DNA from: Adiantum capillus-veneris
Taxonomy: Eukaryota > Streptophyta > Polypodiopsida > Polypodiales > Pteridaceae
Assembly (NCBI GenBank): GCA_014529385.2
Contig: CM043953.1
Coordinates: forward strand, 82,871,838 to 82,935,837
Length of the DNA: 64,000 bases
Direction: 5' to 3'
A program made the position numbers and the translations under genes. A model generated the notes under the pieces. That model saw only the letters and a list, made by a program, of their open reading frames with translations, had not been told where the DNA came from and searched no databases. Positions 44,458 to 56,214 of the stretch are shown piece by piece. Each line of letters starts with the position of its first letter. The stretch's first letter is position 1.

Positions 44458-46884
44458 TCATTGGTTGCGATGTAGTGTTGAGTCCATCTCCACTTGCATG
44501 ATCTTCGTCCATTCTTCTTTGGATTCATGTTGCATAGCTTCTTCATATGATTCAGGCTCTCCAGAATCTGAGATCAAGACATGGTTGAAGGAAGGAACAA
44601 ACCTTTTTGGAGGTCTACTTGCTCTTGTAGGTCTTCGGGGAATAGGTTGAGGCTCCTCATTTGGTTGACGTTGTTGCAAATTGTCACCATTTGCAGTCCT
44701 TGAGTCTTCACCGTCCTCAAGGTGCATGTACTCATCACCTGTTTCTTTTGTTTGTTTTCTTTCCAAGTAATCTTTGTACATATTTTTTTCGTTAAAAATT
44801 ACATCCCTACTCCTTAAGATTTTACCATCTTCAGGATTCCATAGGCGATACCCAAAGTCTCCTTCTCCATAACCAATGAAGAAACACTTTTTGGAATTTG
44901 CATCTACTTTGATCTTAGGCTTCTATCTATGTGCATGAAAGCCTCACACCCAAACACTTTGAGAAATGCATAATTCACCGGTTTACCTGTCCATGCCTCT
45001 TCTGGAACTCCCCCATCCAATGCCGTTGAGGGTGACCGATTGATTAAGTACACAGACGTACTTACAGCTTCCGCCCAAAGCTCAAGCGGTAGGCCTGCAT
45101 GTACCCGCATGCTTCGTGCTCGTTCCATGATTGTCCTGTTCATCCTTTCTGAAATCCCATTTTGTTGAGGTGTCCTTGGGGTTGTCCTTTGCCTTCGAAT
45201 GCCATTGCTAGCACAAAAGCTTTCAAAATCTTGGCTGCAATATTCCCCTCCATTGTCGAATCTGAGGCACTTAACCCTGGTACCTGTTTCATTCTCCACA
45301 AAGGCTTTCCACCTTTGAAATATGGAAAATACATCGGATTTATTCTTCATGACATAAACCAATGTTTTTCTAGTCGCATAGTCTATGAATGTTACATAAT
45401 ACAATGAGCCACCAAGTGATGGTGTACTTGCAGGACCCCAAACATCAGAATGAACCAACTCAAGTTTTTTATTTTTTCTTTCATTTCCTGATTTTTGAAA
45501 TTTTACCCTCTTTTGTTTACCATAAACACAATCTTCACAGAACTCTAAGTCCACTTCTTTCAAACCTGGTAGAAGCTTCTTTGTTTCAAGGATTTGCGTT
45601 CCTTTGGCACTCATATGCCCAAGTCGGTAGTGCCACACCGCACAGTCAACTTCTGTAGTTGCTGCACAAGGTGAAGGTTGCGTGCTAACAGTACACAAGT
45701 AAAGTGTACCGACTTTTTCACCCTTGGCAACCACCAAAGATCCCTTTGAGATCTTCCACCGTTTGTTTCCTAATGCAATGTTGTGACCTTCATCGTCCTA
45801 TTGTCATGAAGAGATCAAATTTTTGCGAAGAGAAGGAACATGCCTAACATCTTTAAGCTTCCATTCATTTCCGTTATCAGTTTTGACAAAAACTGTACCT
45901 TTGCCGACAATCTCACAAGCCTAATCATCTCCCAAGTATACATACCCAAAATTACCTTTGGTGTAGTCTTGGAAATGTTGCTTGTGTGGTGTCGCATGGA
46001 ATGAAGCCCCAGAATCTACTATCCAGGAATTAGACACATTGTCTAATGAGAGATTAGAGCATCTTGCTCTACTTTACCTGCCACATTGGCCTCCGATGTT
46101 GGCTTGTTGTCTTGAGACTCTATCTCCTTCTTCTTTTTGGACCGCAATCCTTCTTGACGTGGCCCTTCTTGCCGCAGTTCCAACATTCAAGAACTGACTT
46201 TGTGCGTGACTTGCTCCGCCTTGAGCGATCACGACCCTTTTGGTTTTTGAACCTCTCCTTAAGCCTTCCTCTTGTTTCCACTGACAATGCAGCACTTGAT
46301 GATTCTCCTGTGCTTCTCCTTCACATTTCCTCGCTTAGGAGAACACCCACAACATCATCAAACTTAAGAGTATTTGTGCCAGAGATAGAATTACTTACAG
46401 CCATCACAAGGCTGTCCCAACTATCCGGTAGAGATGATAGTATAAGGAGAGCTCGCACTTCATTATCGAAATTGCTTTTCACTGATCGAAGTTGACTTAT
46501 GTTTGTGCTAAAGTCATTTAGGTGTTCTGCAACTGAACCATTCTCTGCCATCTTTAGATTGAACAAGTGCTTCATAAGAAATACCGTATTGAATGCCGAT
46601 GGTTTCTCGTAGAAGTCATCAAGTGACTTCATCAAGTCCTTTGTGGTCTTCATCTCCGAAACATTGAAGGCCACCGTTGACGCCATGCTTAACCGGATTG
46701 TTCCCAGTGCCTTTCAATCAAGGACAATCCATGCTTCATCTGCCATTGTTGCGGGCTTCTTCGCAAGACCGCCTGGTGGCAAATAGAGGTCCTTCTGGTA
46801 GAGATAGTCTTCAATCTGCATCTTCCAATGTTGGTAGTTTTTGCCGTTGAACTTCTCAATCTTGAGCTTCCTTTCCTCCGCCAT
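44458..46884 (-). pseudogene. Gag-protease-integrase of element E
   Basis: Begins at ATG 46884 (MAEERKLKIEKF), equivalent to D. A TGA replaces Arg (CGA in D) in the VLDRKALG segment near 46712-46714, and several further shifts break the gag-protease part. Integrase is clearest at 45737-44904 (WHYRLGHMSAKG, HSDVWGPAS, DNGGEYCSQDF, QQNGISERMN). The integrase-RT spacer at 44781-44458 is Q/E/P-rich, with the EPESYEEAMQHESKEEW motif typical of plant copia elements. Confidence 0.85.
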
Positions 46885-46943
46885 AACTCCCACTCAATTC
46901 AAGGAATCCTTTCCTTGAGATAATTTAGCTACGAGCAAACCTT

Positions 46944-46955
46944 GCTCTAATACCA
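46944..46955 (-). other. Primer-binding site of element E, mutated
   Basis: On the element strand TGGTATTAGAGC, one base different from the initiator-Met site in D. Confidence 0.8.
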
Positions 46956-46957
46956 GT

Positions 46958-47682
46958 TGTTAGGAAATCAGACGTAGCTAAATAGATAATTGAGTAGATT
47001 ACTTAATGGAGAGAGACAGATTTATATACACGAGATTATAGAGTAGAGAGAGAGAGAGAGTACACACGTATACGTGGTTCACCCAATGTGGGCTACGTCC
47101 ACGGGAAAGCAGCCACTGAATGGCTTTAGGACTTCAAAACAAGAAGTAGTTTACAAAGGGATTATACCCTTAATGGAGCTCCCACCTTGCTTCACTCTCA
47201 CCACCTCACACTCACCTTGTTGCATCAACTTCACACTATGAAATGTGTGTAGAAATGGCCTCCTTTTATAGGCCAAAAGGGCTGCCCTCTCTTATGAGAG
47301 ACAGCCATGTGTAGCCGCCCTTGTGCGAATAAGTCCAAATCAGACCCTCCAATCCGCCCATGTGTGTCCGCCCTTGAGAAGACAAGTCCTCTTTTGAATT
47401 CGACCACCGGCCATTGAATTCGGCCACCGGCCACCAGCCATTGACTTCCGACCACTGGCCAACCGACCGGTTGTTTTCCGACCACTTTCCGGCCGCCGTC
47501 CGGCCATAATATTCCGGCGAAAAAGAATATTCCGGCGCCCCTGATTCTTCTCCGTGAAAATTTTGGTTTTTGGTGAGTGATTTTCCTTCACGCACGATGG
47601 CTTCTCCTCATAATGGGGGCCTTACAAATGTGCGCTTTTACCACAGAAAATTTCAAGGGTAAATCAGGCTCCATACTTAACA
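46958..47682 (-). repeat. 5' LTR of element E
   Basis: 725 bp; ends TTAACA at 47682 and is followed by the AAATC duplication (47683-47687). Confidence 0.92.
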
Positions 47683-47687
47683 AAATC

Positions 47688-48724
47688 AAGAAGCCATCTG
47701 GAGGCCCCTTCAAGGCACCTATTCAAGCTTTATTTTAACCTTAAATTTGCAATTAGAAGGTCTCAAAGAATTAAGAGCTAGCTTAGAAACCAATGTTGCA
47801 CAAGTTGCCAAGGAACTTAAGTGAGACAAGAACTTTTGGTAGCTAGTAAATTGGAGCTTTCCACAACCCTTTTACTACCTCTTATCAAAATACCTTGCCG
47901 CTTTGCTTTTAACTTGGACTCATCCCTAAAATATTGTCTAAAACCTCATGCATGTCAGCAGCTATGTTCATAAATCTAGAAGACAACAATCATATCCATA
48001 ACCGCTAGACATGTTAACCTCTCAATCAATTTAACTTGCTTGTACAAGTACCTACTAAATTTTATGAAATGAATTCAGTTTTACTCAGAGTTTCCACTAT
48101 AGCTATGATTGTATCAATTTTGTCTCAAGCATAGATATCTAGTTTCCTTCACAAGTATTAACTTCCAAAGGAACACTCTCAATGTGATGCAACATTTTGA
48201 AAAGAGCTGACAACCTACTATGCTTCCTTGGTTGATTTCTCTCATTCATTTCACGGTCTTATCTATACATACAAGCCCCAACTTGCACTTTCAAGCTTCC
48301 CATAAAGAATGTCGTTGTCTATAAATCTGTTTGAGTGAAGGAGACTTTAGAAATCCAATTTTTTCACAACTAAGCAAATCAACAACTAATCATCTACCTA
48401 GTTCACATGAGCCTCATAGAATGGACCCTTCTCTTGTGCTCCTAGCAAATCTCAACATGAATTAATTGTTAGTCAGTCTGGTAAAAATCGTTAGAATAAT
48501 CATACCTCAAGAATCTCGTTGAGATGGTCATGAGGCAGTTGGGTATGCTTGCATTAGCTCATCATGCATTCGGTGGGCACATCACTTCATCATTTTCAGT
48601 ACATATTCCATTGATGTAGTTGCAACGGGTGCATCCACACCTTACTGCTCACATTTCCTCCACTATTTTAGTGTTGAGCTGGCAAGAGGAAAGGGAGGGC
48701 CGCTCAAGGGTGCTGCACTATGAA

Positions 48725-48784
<60 letters not shown>

Positions 48785-49170
48785 TTCTCGCTTTCTTTAG
48801 GATCTTTTATTTTCTTGCTTACAAAAGTGGAGTTGTTTATGCTTTAGGAGGCTCTTGGATAGTATTGCAAGCTTACAAGGTTACTTTTTTGCAAAATCTA
48901 GGTGCCAAGTTTTTAGTGCGCTATTTTTGAGAGGAGGTATGCCACATGGAATTGAATTATATGTGTTTTGAGTATGAAGAGATCACTTGTGTCTTGAGTA
49001 TTCAATTTTCATAATGGTTTTGAAATCTCATTTTTTGTCAATTAAGTGTAGATTTGTGGTAGTGAAAGTAATGTGTGGCATAATTTTTCTTTTTCACCTT
49101 ATTAATCTTGTATCAATTTGCTCGAATTTATCTTCACTTGGGTTTTTTTGCTCGATAATTAGTAACCCCC
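47688..49170. other. No gene recognised
   Basis: AT-rich unique-looking sequence with a (GA)n tract at 48728-48780. No coding region supported. Confidence 0.4.
48728..48780. repeat. (GA)n microsatellite
   Basis: About 53 bp uninterrupted GA. Confidence 0.95.
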
Positions 49171-49550
49171 TAGATTTTTGAGCCCTTTCTACGGATCCTC
49201 TTCTTCTTCCCTTATCGAAGAGAGTCCTCTTTTGGAAGTCTCACTAGGAGGTTTCCTAGGTACTCTCTCTTCTTGGTGGGGAGTTTGGAGAATACCATGG
49301 GTATGCAATTGCTGTAGCACTTCACCTTGGAGGGATGGGTTGCCCAGGGCTTGTTGAAGCCTAGAAACAAGATAGATTACGAACATAGGGGCATCATTAG
49401 TTTCTCTTTCATTAGACAAATCAAAGCTAACAACATTCATTTCAATCTCTTTTCCTTTGTCAGCCATACTAGCAAATTTTATGTGTAAACTTTTACGTGT
49501 ACTTTGGCACTTCAAGCCCTCCTCTTTACCTTCAAAGATAAGCACTCAAG
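49171..49550 (-). pseudogene. C-family gag start and leader (relic)
   Basis: From ATG 49467 it reads MADKGKEIEMNV, then YLVSRLQQALGNPSLQGEV and HGILQTPHQEERVPRKPPSE, aligning with the first 95 residues of element C gag. The upstream sequence to 49550 matches C's leader. Homology stops at about 49171, where the fragment at 31951-32203 would continue the gag, and at 49550, where the DNA transposon begins. The leader resumes at 60614. Confidence 0.85.
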
Positions 49551-49552
49551 TA
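49551..49552. repeat. TA target duplication of the DNA transposon, left
   Basis: TA before the terminal repeat; TA also follows it at 60612-60613. Removing the element and one TA restores the spacing of the C-family leader (CTCAAG-TATCTATACCC against CTCAAG-CTACTGTACCC in element C). Confidence 0.65.
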
Positions 49553-49583
49553 TGGGTCAAAGCATGGTTTGGTGGTACAAAAA
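49553..49583 (+). repeat. Left terminal inverted repeat of the DNA transposon
   Basis: TGGGTCAAAGCATGGTTTGG followed by TGGTACAAAAA. The reverse complement of 60581-60611 matches with one substitution. Confidence 0.88.
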
Positions 49584-49882
49584 GGAGTGTCCTTGACACA
49601 ACATATGCTTGGTGATTCTTGTGTGTAAAAACCATGGGCATTTCTTTGGAATTGGGGAGGGCAAATAAACTTCTTTTTTAAGTGGACGTTCTTTTAACTT
49701 TAGAAGCATGCAATCCTAAGAAGAGGTGGGGGTGACGGCGGGGCTGGGGGGTGGGGTTACGGTTCAGAGATTTCACTCCAGCACCTCTCTCTCCCTCCCT
49801 CCCTCGCACGTCCCTCTCCCTGCGTGTCTCTCTCAGTTTTGAACCTTCTCGCCTTCCTTGCCGCCTCCATAGCCACTGAGCT

Positions 49883-49883
<1 letters not shown>

Positions 49884-49973
<90 letters not shown>
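49884..49973. repeat. (CT)n tract in the transposase 5' region
   Basis: About 90 bp of CT ending 8 bp before the transposase ATG. (CT)n in plant leaders can act as a GAGA-type promoter element; here that is only a possibility. Confidence 0.93.
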
Positions 49974-49975
<2 letters not shown>

Positions 49976-50010
49976 TTGCAAATGGATAATAGCGTAGGAG
50001 ATTACTGGCT

Positions 50011-50157
50011 TGGTGATGCTCAAGACCTTTCTTTCGATGAGAGAGAGGGTGATGCTCAGGACCTCTCTTTCAACAAGGTAGAAGGTGATGCACAGCTCCT
50101 CTCTATCGACGAGATGGAAGGTGACGCACAGTTCCTCTCTTTTGAAGAGGTACAAGG
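50011..50157 (+). repeat. Four 36-bp coding repeats at the transposase N-terminus
   Basis: Translate to GDAQDLSFDERE, GDAQDLSFNKVE, GDAQLLSIDEME and GDAQFLSFEEVQ. The period is 12 codons, so the frame stays open. Confidence 0.85.
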
Positions 50158-50989
50158 TGGCCCAAGCAATGTTCAGCAGATGCACATCAATTCCATTAGC
50201 ACTAGTATTCCAGATGCATGTACAGGTAATCAGGCTTTTCTTCGTGATTATTGGGCTGCAAAGAAACGCGCTCAGAGAAGCAAGGAAAAACATCCTATGT
50301 TTCCTCTTGGATTACCGGAAGCCAGGTCAAGAAAGAACATTTGTGCAGCGGTGGCTCGATGTTGGCGCAAGCAAATAGTAGGGATTGCAAAGAATGAGCA
50401 GAAGGAAATATTCCGGCAACTCTTGGACCACCAAACATTTTCCTTGCTGCAACCATCAAATTTCAGCAATGTCGAAGACACTGTTGTATCGGGTGTGCGC
50501 AACACTTTGACTCAAATCAAGGTCCCTCATTCAGCAAGTGAACTTTTTTTAAAGAGAATCTCTTTGGCAATGATTCTGAACAATAGTACAAACTCACAAT
50601 TAGTAAACCAATCCAGAATGGCTAGTATTCTGGGGATCCATCGAAGGAATATAGCTGCAGCAAGCTCACGGCTAGAGAATAAAGATGAAGATGAAGTGTT
50701 GCCATTGAGTGCTTGTGAGAGACAATTGCCACGAGGAACCGTTATTACCAATGATACAAGAGATTTGGTATATGTCTTTTGGACATCAAAGAGCAGAGTT
50801 TCACCCAACAAGAATTGGAAGGAAAAGTGTCGTCAAACATCCTATACATCTACTCAACGAATCTCAGGTACCAACAACTTCTAGTAATTGTACATCTTGT
50901 TTGGTGCTACTTAAGGCTTATTTGGTCCAGATAGTACCAAATTTGGTAGTCTGCTGTATGACAGAGGGTGTTTACAGTACTAAAGAATA

Positions 50990-52320
50990 TATATAAAGTA
51001 CCAAATCCTAGATATCGACTGCCAAAGACTATCCATAGAGTTTAAAACCCTCTATATAGAGTACCAAAACCTAATTATCCAGTACCAATGCCTATGTATA
51101 GAGAACCAAAGTCTATTTACAGAGTACCAAACTCAGCAGATACCCCCAAAGCCTCTCTGTAGAGTACCAAATCCTATCACTATAGGACCAGGATCTATTT
51201 ACAGGGTACCCCACACTTCTGATAGTACGAAAGCCTATATGTAGAGTACCAAATCCTGTCTATCGAGTACCAAAGGCTATCTATGGAGTACCAAAGCACA
51301 TCTATAGAGTACCAAACCCGGTGTATCGAGTACCAAAGCCTATGTATGGAGTACCAAAGCAGATCTGTAGAGTACCAAATCCGGTATATCGAGTACAAAA
51401 TCTTAGCTATCGAGTGCCAAAGCCTATCCATAGAGTTTCAAACCCTCTCTGTAGAGTACCAATACCTATTTATCCAGTACCAATGCCTATGTATAGAGAA
51501 CCAAAAACTATTTACAGAGTATCAAACTCATCGGATACCACCAAAGACTATCTGTAGAGTACCAAATATTCTCTGTAGAGTACCAAATCCTATATGTAGA
51601 GTACCAAAGCCTATCACTATAGGACCAAAGTCTATTTACAGGGTACCCCACACTTCTGATAGTACCAAAGCCTATATGTAGAGTACCAAATGCTGTCTAT
51701 CGAGTACCAAAGGCTATCATATGTAGAGTACCAAATCCGGTATATCGAGTACCAAAGACTATCTATGGAGTACCAACTCAGATCTGTAGAGTACCAAATC
51801 TGGTATATCGAGTACAAAATCCTAGTGATCTAGTGCCAAAGCCTATCCATAGAGTTTCAAACCCTCTCGACAGAGTACCAAAACCTATTTATCCAGTACC
51901 AATGCCTATGTATAGAGAACCAAAGTCTATTTATAGAGTACCAAACTCATCGGATACCACCAAAGACTATCTGTAGAGTACCAAATCCTCTCTGAAGAGT
52001 ACCAGATCCTATCTATAGAGTACCAAAGCCTACCACTATAGGACCAAAGTCTATTTACAGGGTACCTTACACTTTTGATAGTACCAAAGCCTATATGTAG
52101 AGTACCAAACTCATCGGATACCACCAAAGACTATCTATAGGGTACCAAATCCTCTCTGAAGAGTACCAGATCCTATCTGTAGAGTACCAAAGCCTACCAC
52201 TATAGGACCAAAATCTATTTACAGGGTACCCCACACTTTTGATAGTACCAAAGCCTATATGTAGAGTACCAAATAATATCTATAGAGTACCAAATCCTAC
52301 TGACAGTACCAAATCTACGG
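50990..52320. repeat. 21-bp minisatellite filling the transposase intron
   Basis: About 60 units of GAGTACCAAAGCCTATCTAT-type sequence with a 21-bp period and variable second half. A landmark block (CACTATAGGACC, then TTTACAGGGTACC) recurs at 51178, 51615, 52034 and 52198, showing higher-order units of about 420-437 bp. Because 21 is a multiple of 3, both strands show long open frames of heptapeptide repeats; these are repeat artefacts inside an intron. Confidence 0.92.
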
Positions 52321-54464
52321 TACCATATTTGGAACTGTCTAAAGCCAGTTTTGGTACTACTACAGTAGGGGAATTTTACTAGTACCATGAAGTTAGTTTT
52401 TTTCTGAATCATATTGGTTTTGTGCCATAGGTTGAGCTGTACCAAAGATTCAAGAAGGCTCACCCAACAGTGGTAGTGTCTCTTAGATGCTTCGAGGCAT
52501 TGAGGCCATACTTTGTACCTAAGTTGAAGGACAGAAATACTTGTTGTTGTGTGGTTCATGTGCAGATGCTCTATTTCAAAGAGTCCCTTAATCAAATGCG
52601 GCAGAACAAGTTTGGGCACCACGGGAAAGGTCACCTTTGCACTTGATCCGTTTGTTGCAGAGGTGATGAGCGAGGAACGTGTTTTGCAAACCAAGCAGTG
52701 TGTCAGCACATCACCGGTATGTGGGAATCCATCATGTGCCCAAAGCCTCCAAATTGTGAATACCATGCAAAGAAATGCTTGATGGGGGACTGCTCACAAT
52801 GTGGAGTACGGAGGTTGACATTTTGTCCTGATAAGATAGCAGAGGATAGCAAGGAGGTTTCTGTGAAGGTTTTCATGGAGGTTGGAATAGGACAGGTTCA
52901 CGAAGGTGGGAGTGAGAAGAAGAGAAAGGACTTGATTGTGCAATGGATGAAAAGTGGGACTTTTCTTAGCCTATTTTCATTCCATCTGACAGGCTTCATC
53001 AGGCACAACTTTGTCTTCCACTGGCAAGCCCAACAATTCAAGGACTGTTTACAAAATTTTCCTAGCAATGTTGTAGTATCTGTTATTAACGTTGCGGAGA
53101 ATTATTCCTTTAAAGTTCAGAATGAAATTCAATCAATGCATTGGTGGTCTACCCAAGTCACAATACTTGTGCACATCACTTATTTAAGAAATGTAGCAGG
53201 TGGTACACAGAAGACGCTACACTTCTACATATTGGATGACAAGCAGCATGACACATTGTACAACATTGTTTCTTACTGCATGACAAGTGGGTGAAAGAAC
53301 GAGGACATTCTCTGCAACAAGATTGGGTTTGGTCAGATGGTACTGCTTCACAATTCAAGGCCCGTAGACCTTACTATTGTGTGGCCAGGTACTATCAAAT
53401 GACAAGCTTGCACATGATGCATAACTTCTCTACATCCGGCCATGGAAAAGGTGAGCATGATGGGGCAGGGGCAGTCATCAAGAGAACTTTGACGCATGAG
53501 GAATTGAAACCAGATGGCTGGCATATGAAGTGTGCAGTCGATGTTGTTAAATTTTTGAAAGAAACTTTTCAGCCAAGAGAACAGTCTCAGAGGTGTAATA
53601 CGCAAAGATTCTTTTGGCTTATCGGTGCGGATGAAGTGCAACGCAATCTGCAATGGGACTATGAGTGCATCGTTGGCTCTCACTCATTTCATTGTGCTGA
53701 TGGCTATTCACAGGACAACCGCACCGCCATACGCTTTCGATCACTTTCATGCTTTTGTGATCCGTGTATGCGTGGGTTGTGGAGAAGATGCAGGAACAGA
53801 ATGCACATTGAAGAATGGAAATATGTTTACATCAAACCATTGCCAGAGTCCAGGGATACAATTAGGGATGACGAACCAGATGATGAGGAGGAGGGTGGAG
53901 ATTCAACATCGATTCCGATGAGCCAAGTGTCCAACCTACCACTATATGAAGGATGCCCTAAAATGTTAAGTGGCATGTTGTCCATAGGGGATAATTTTGC
54001 AGTGAAAGCAGTTGAGGCAAATGAAGACTTCTACATTATCAAATGCACAGAAGTGTTGTACCAAACGGTGAAAGCACAAAAGGATAAGTGGCATAAGAAA
54101 ATTGTTAGAGGAGGGAAGGTTGTTGAAGGCTTTTTTTATGCCCAAGTTGAAGGAAAAGTTGATACAGACCGGCTATTGGAACCCACATCTCCGGTAATGA
54201 TCTACTCACATCTTGTTAGGGCCATACGTTTCCCGATGGAGCCTATTGCAGGATCCCTAGGTCAAATTTTACAATACAAGTTGTCTACTGAAGTATATGA
54301 GAGGATATACAATAGCATGCCATATCATGATGATGAGAGCGACGAAGGTGCGTCCATGTTATTTGAGGGCAATGAGAAGCCCTGATTGAACAACTGAATC
54401 CGATAGTCAATAGTACCAAATCCGGTAGTCAATAGTACCAAATCCGGTTGTCAACAGTACCAAG

Positions 54465-54760
54465 TGTATTCCACACTATGTGCTTGTTAGTGATTGAGTC
54501 AACTTGATTTTTTGGCCCTGAAATTTATCTGTTCTCTCTATCTAGTTCTGTGTTGGTATGTTACCTTTCATTACATTACTGTTTCAATTGTCCTCACTAT
54601 ATGTGCATTAAAGTACCAAATTTGGTATTTTTGGTACTGTTGAACTTGGGTGCACGTCTATCCACTATTATAGTACCAAATTTGGTACTTTTTGGTACTG
54701 TTGAACTTGGGTGCACGTCTGTCCACTATTAGAGTACCAATTTGGTACTTCTTGAACTTG
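54465..54760. repeat. Left arm of a 250-bp internal inverted repeat
   Basis: Sequence from GTGATTGAGTCAACTTG through TGTTGGTATGTTACC to GTGCACGTCTGTCCACTATT is repeated in reverse at 56215-56465 with about 95 percent identity by eye. It lies just after the transposase stop codon. The right arm lies between the minus-strand exons. Confidence 0.85.
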
Positions 54761-55020
54761 TTGTATCACTTATGGTTTACTTTATTGCTCTATCTGGTTC
54801 TGTGTTGGTATGTTACCTTTCATTACATTACTGTTTCAGTTGTCCTCACTATATCTCTACTTTTTGGTACTGTTGAACTTGGGTGCACGTCTGTCCACTA
54901 TTACAGTACCAAATTTGGTACTTTTTGGTACTGTTGAACTCGGGTGCACGTCTGTCCACTATTATAGTACCAATTTGTTACTTCTTGAACTTGTTGTATC
55001 ACTTATGGTTTACTTTATTT
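54600..55020. repeat. Tandem GTACCAAATTTGGTAC-bearing units
   Basis: Three or more copies of a unit with the 16-bp palindrome GTACCAAATTTGGTAC (perfect at 54673-54688 and 54906-54921), TTTTTGGTACTGTTGAACTT and GGGTGCACGTCTGTCCAC. Partial duplication of the left inverted arm restarts near 54787. Confidence 0.85.
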
Positions 55021-55368
55021 CTTGGTATTTTTCAGTTTGTCTATTCGTATTTGATACGACCACCTTGAGCAATGTCTAGAACTACGTTGATAACATGAAA
55101 GGTATGCCAAACATAGATGCTATCTGCCTCAAAAATTCAAAATGTTGGGCAACCTGGTTAGCTCCAAGAGGTTTCAACAGTAGAGATCAAGATACCAAGA
55201 TAGCCTGAACAAGAAAAGTGGTTTTCCATTATGTATAGTATCGGGTTACAAAATTCCACTATTTACATGATTATGGAAATCTCCTACCTCGGGGGATCAA
55301 ATTTATAGGAGTACCCCTCCATTTGTATGAAGTAATCAGTAATGTACCTAGAAATATCGTCTTTAGTG
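55021..55368. other. Spacer between convergent genes of the DNA transposon
   Basis: No ORF supported. It separates the plus-strand transposase from the 3' end of the FCP1-like segment. Confidence 0.4.
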
Positions 55369-56111
55369 TCAAAGACTAGGTTTTTGCGAGTGTACGATGT
55401 TGGGTACCGATCCCTTATATATCCACCCGAGCAACAAAGGCAAAACAAAATCCAGCAAGTAAAACGGGTAATCGGTTCCTACTACCATGGGATCGTATGA
55501 TCGGATTGCCATACAGTTTTCATAGTCATTTTTAAGAGACTTGTATCTACAATCATCTACAAGAATAGTGTTGCTGGCATCGTACTTCGGGTGCCTTGCC
55601 CACAGCGTCCGTAGCTTGTTTGGGAAAACGGGCTTATCGAAAATTTCTTTGGGCACAACCAGCACCTCCGACAGACGGGGCCGCCATATTTCACAGTCCT
55701 CTTGGAGAGAATATCTGCCAATGCCAAAAAACGAGGTTAGAGGTATGCGTAACTTATGTCCTGCAACATTCAAAGCGGGCATGCTTTACCTCCAAAATAT
55801 TTTTTCCTTCTATGGTTGGGGAAGCACGCGTTCACCATGTATAACAATTTTTCCCTTCTACAATAGGACCACAACACTAGGCTCGCTTTCTGTTTAAGCC
55901 GTAGGATGAACTGCTCCGCATCCGGCCTTACAAGACAAATTACATCCTTTTGGAGATAGACTACCCGTGGCATGTGCTTCTCTTCCAGGAACTGAAGGGC
56001 TTCTGGTTATTAGCACGCCCTTAAGATCAATCACAATAATTCGCCCGGGTCTAGCATCCACATCAGGCTGCAGCAATGTGCTTGTCGGTGTCTCGTCTAG
56101 CCACCAACATA
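55369..56111 (-). pseudogene. FCP1/NLI-interacting-factor-like phosphatase segment
   Basis: Two exons: 56111-55790 and 55714-55369, around a 75-bp GT...AG intron. RPGRIIVIDLKGVLITR fits the first HAD motif (FCP1 family D-x-D-G/N) but has Lys at the second-Asp position. VRPDAEQFILRLKQKASLVL and W follow in the next frame, then NKLRTLWARHPKYDASNTIL and VDDCRYKSL, matching the family's late DD motif. FCP1-type enzymes dephosphorylate Ser residues, for example on the RNA polymerase II tail. A frame change near 55985-56000 and unmatched intron phase suggest a dead copy, unless an unseen splice repairs it. It may be the end of the gene at 56540-60253 or a separate captured host gene. Confidence 0.62.
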
Positions 56112-56214
56112 CTACAGCACCAACATACATAATGAGTGGGGACAAATACACAGTGCAAACATCATATCTAAAACAGAAAACTGGACCAAAAACTACCAAA
56201 TTTGGTACTGTATT

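Larger units (their letters stand above)
42171..47682 (-). mobile_element. Element E: Ty1/copia retrotransposon, inactive relative of D
   Basis: A 5.5-kb minus-strand element with LTRs at 42171-42945 and 46958-47682 and a perfect AAATC target duplication. Gene order and most residues match element D. LTRs differ from each other by visible indels and substitutions, including a GC-rich block near 42760-42800 present only in the left one, so E is older than C. Frames are broken by stops and shifts. Confidence 0.94.
49982..54385 (+). pseudogene. DDE-type transposase, two exons, degraded
   Basis: Exon 1 (49982-50867) starts at ATG with four 12-residue repeats (GDAQDLSFDERE-like). A conserved stretch follows (VITNDTRDLVYVFWTSKSRV and SPNK; then VVKHPIHLLNESQ in the next frame). 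Intron 50868-52430 has GT...AG, and exon 2 joins in phase (NESQ|VELYQRFKKAHP). Exon 2 has SLRCFEALRPYFV, a Cys/His cluster (MWESIMCPKP...CLMGDCSQCG), NVAENYS..QNEIQSMHWW, DWVWSDGTASQFK and STSGHGKGEHDGAGAVIKR. The protein would cut and paste the element using its terminal repeats. Lesions: a frameshift near 50800-50815, TGA at 52644-52646, and a frameshift near 53257. In related proteins the residue before -AENY is Asp-x; here it is Asn (53088-53090), which would remove one catalytic acid. Confidence 0.75.

Noticed and set aside
49757-50293. 178-codon minus-strand frame with RE repeats
   Set aside because: It spans the (CT)n tract and lies antisense to transposase exon 1; no family features.
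51195-51817. Heptapeptide-repeat frames on both strands (LWYSIDR, IEYQSLC)
   Set aside because: They follow from a 21-bp period inside a GT...AG intron with phase-matched exons on both sides, so they are not treated as genes.
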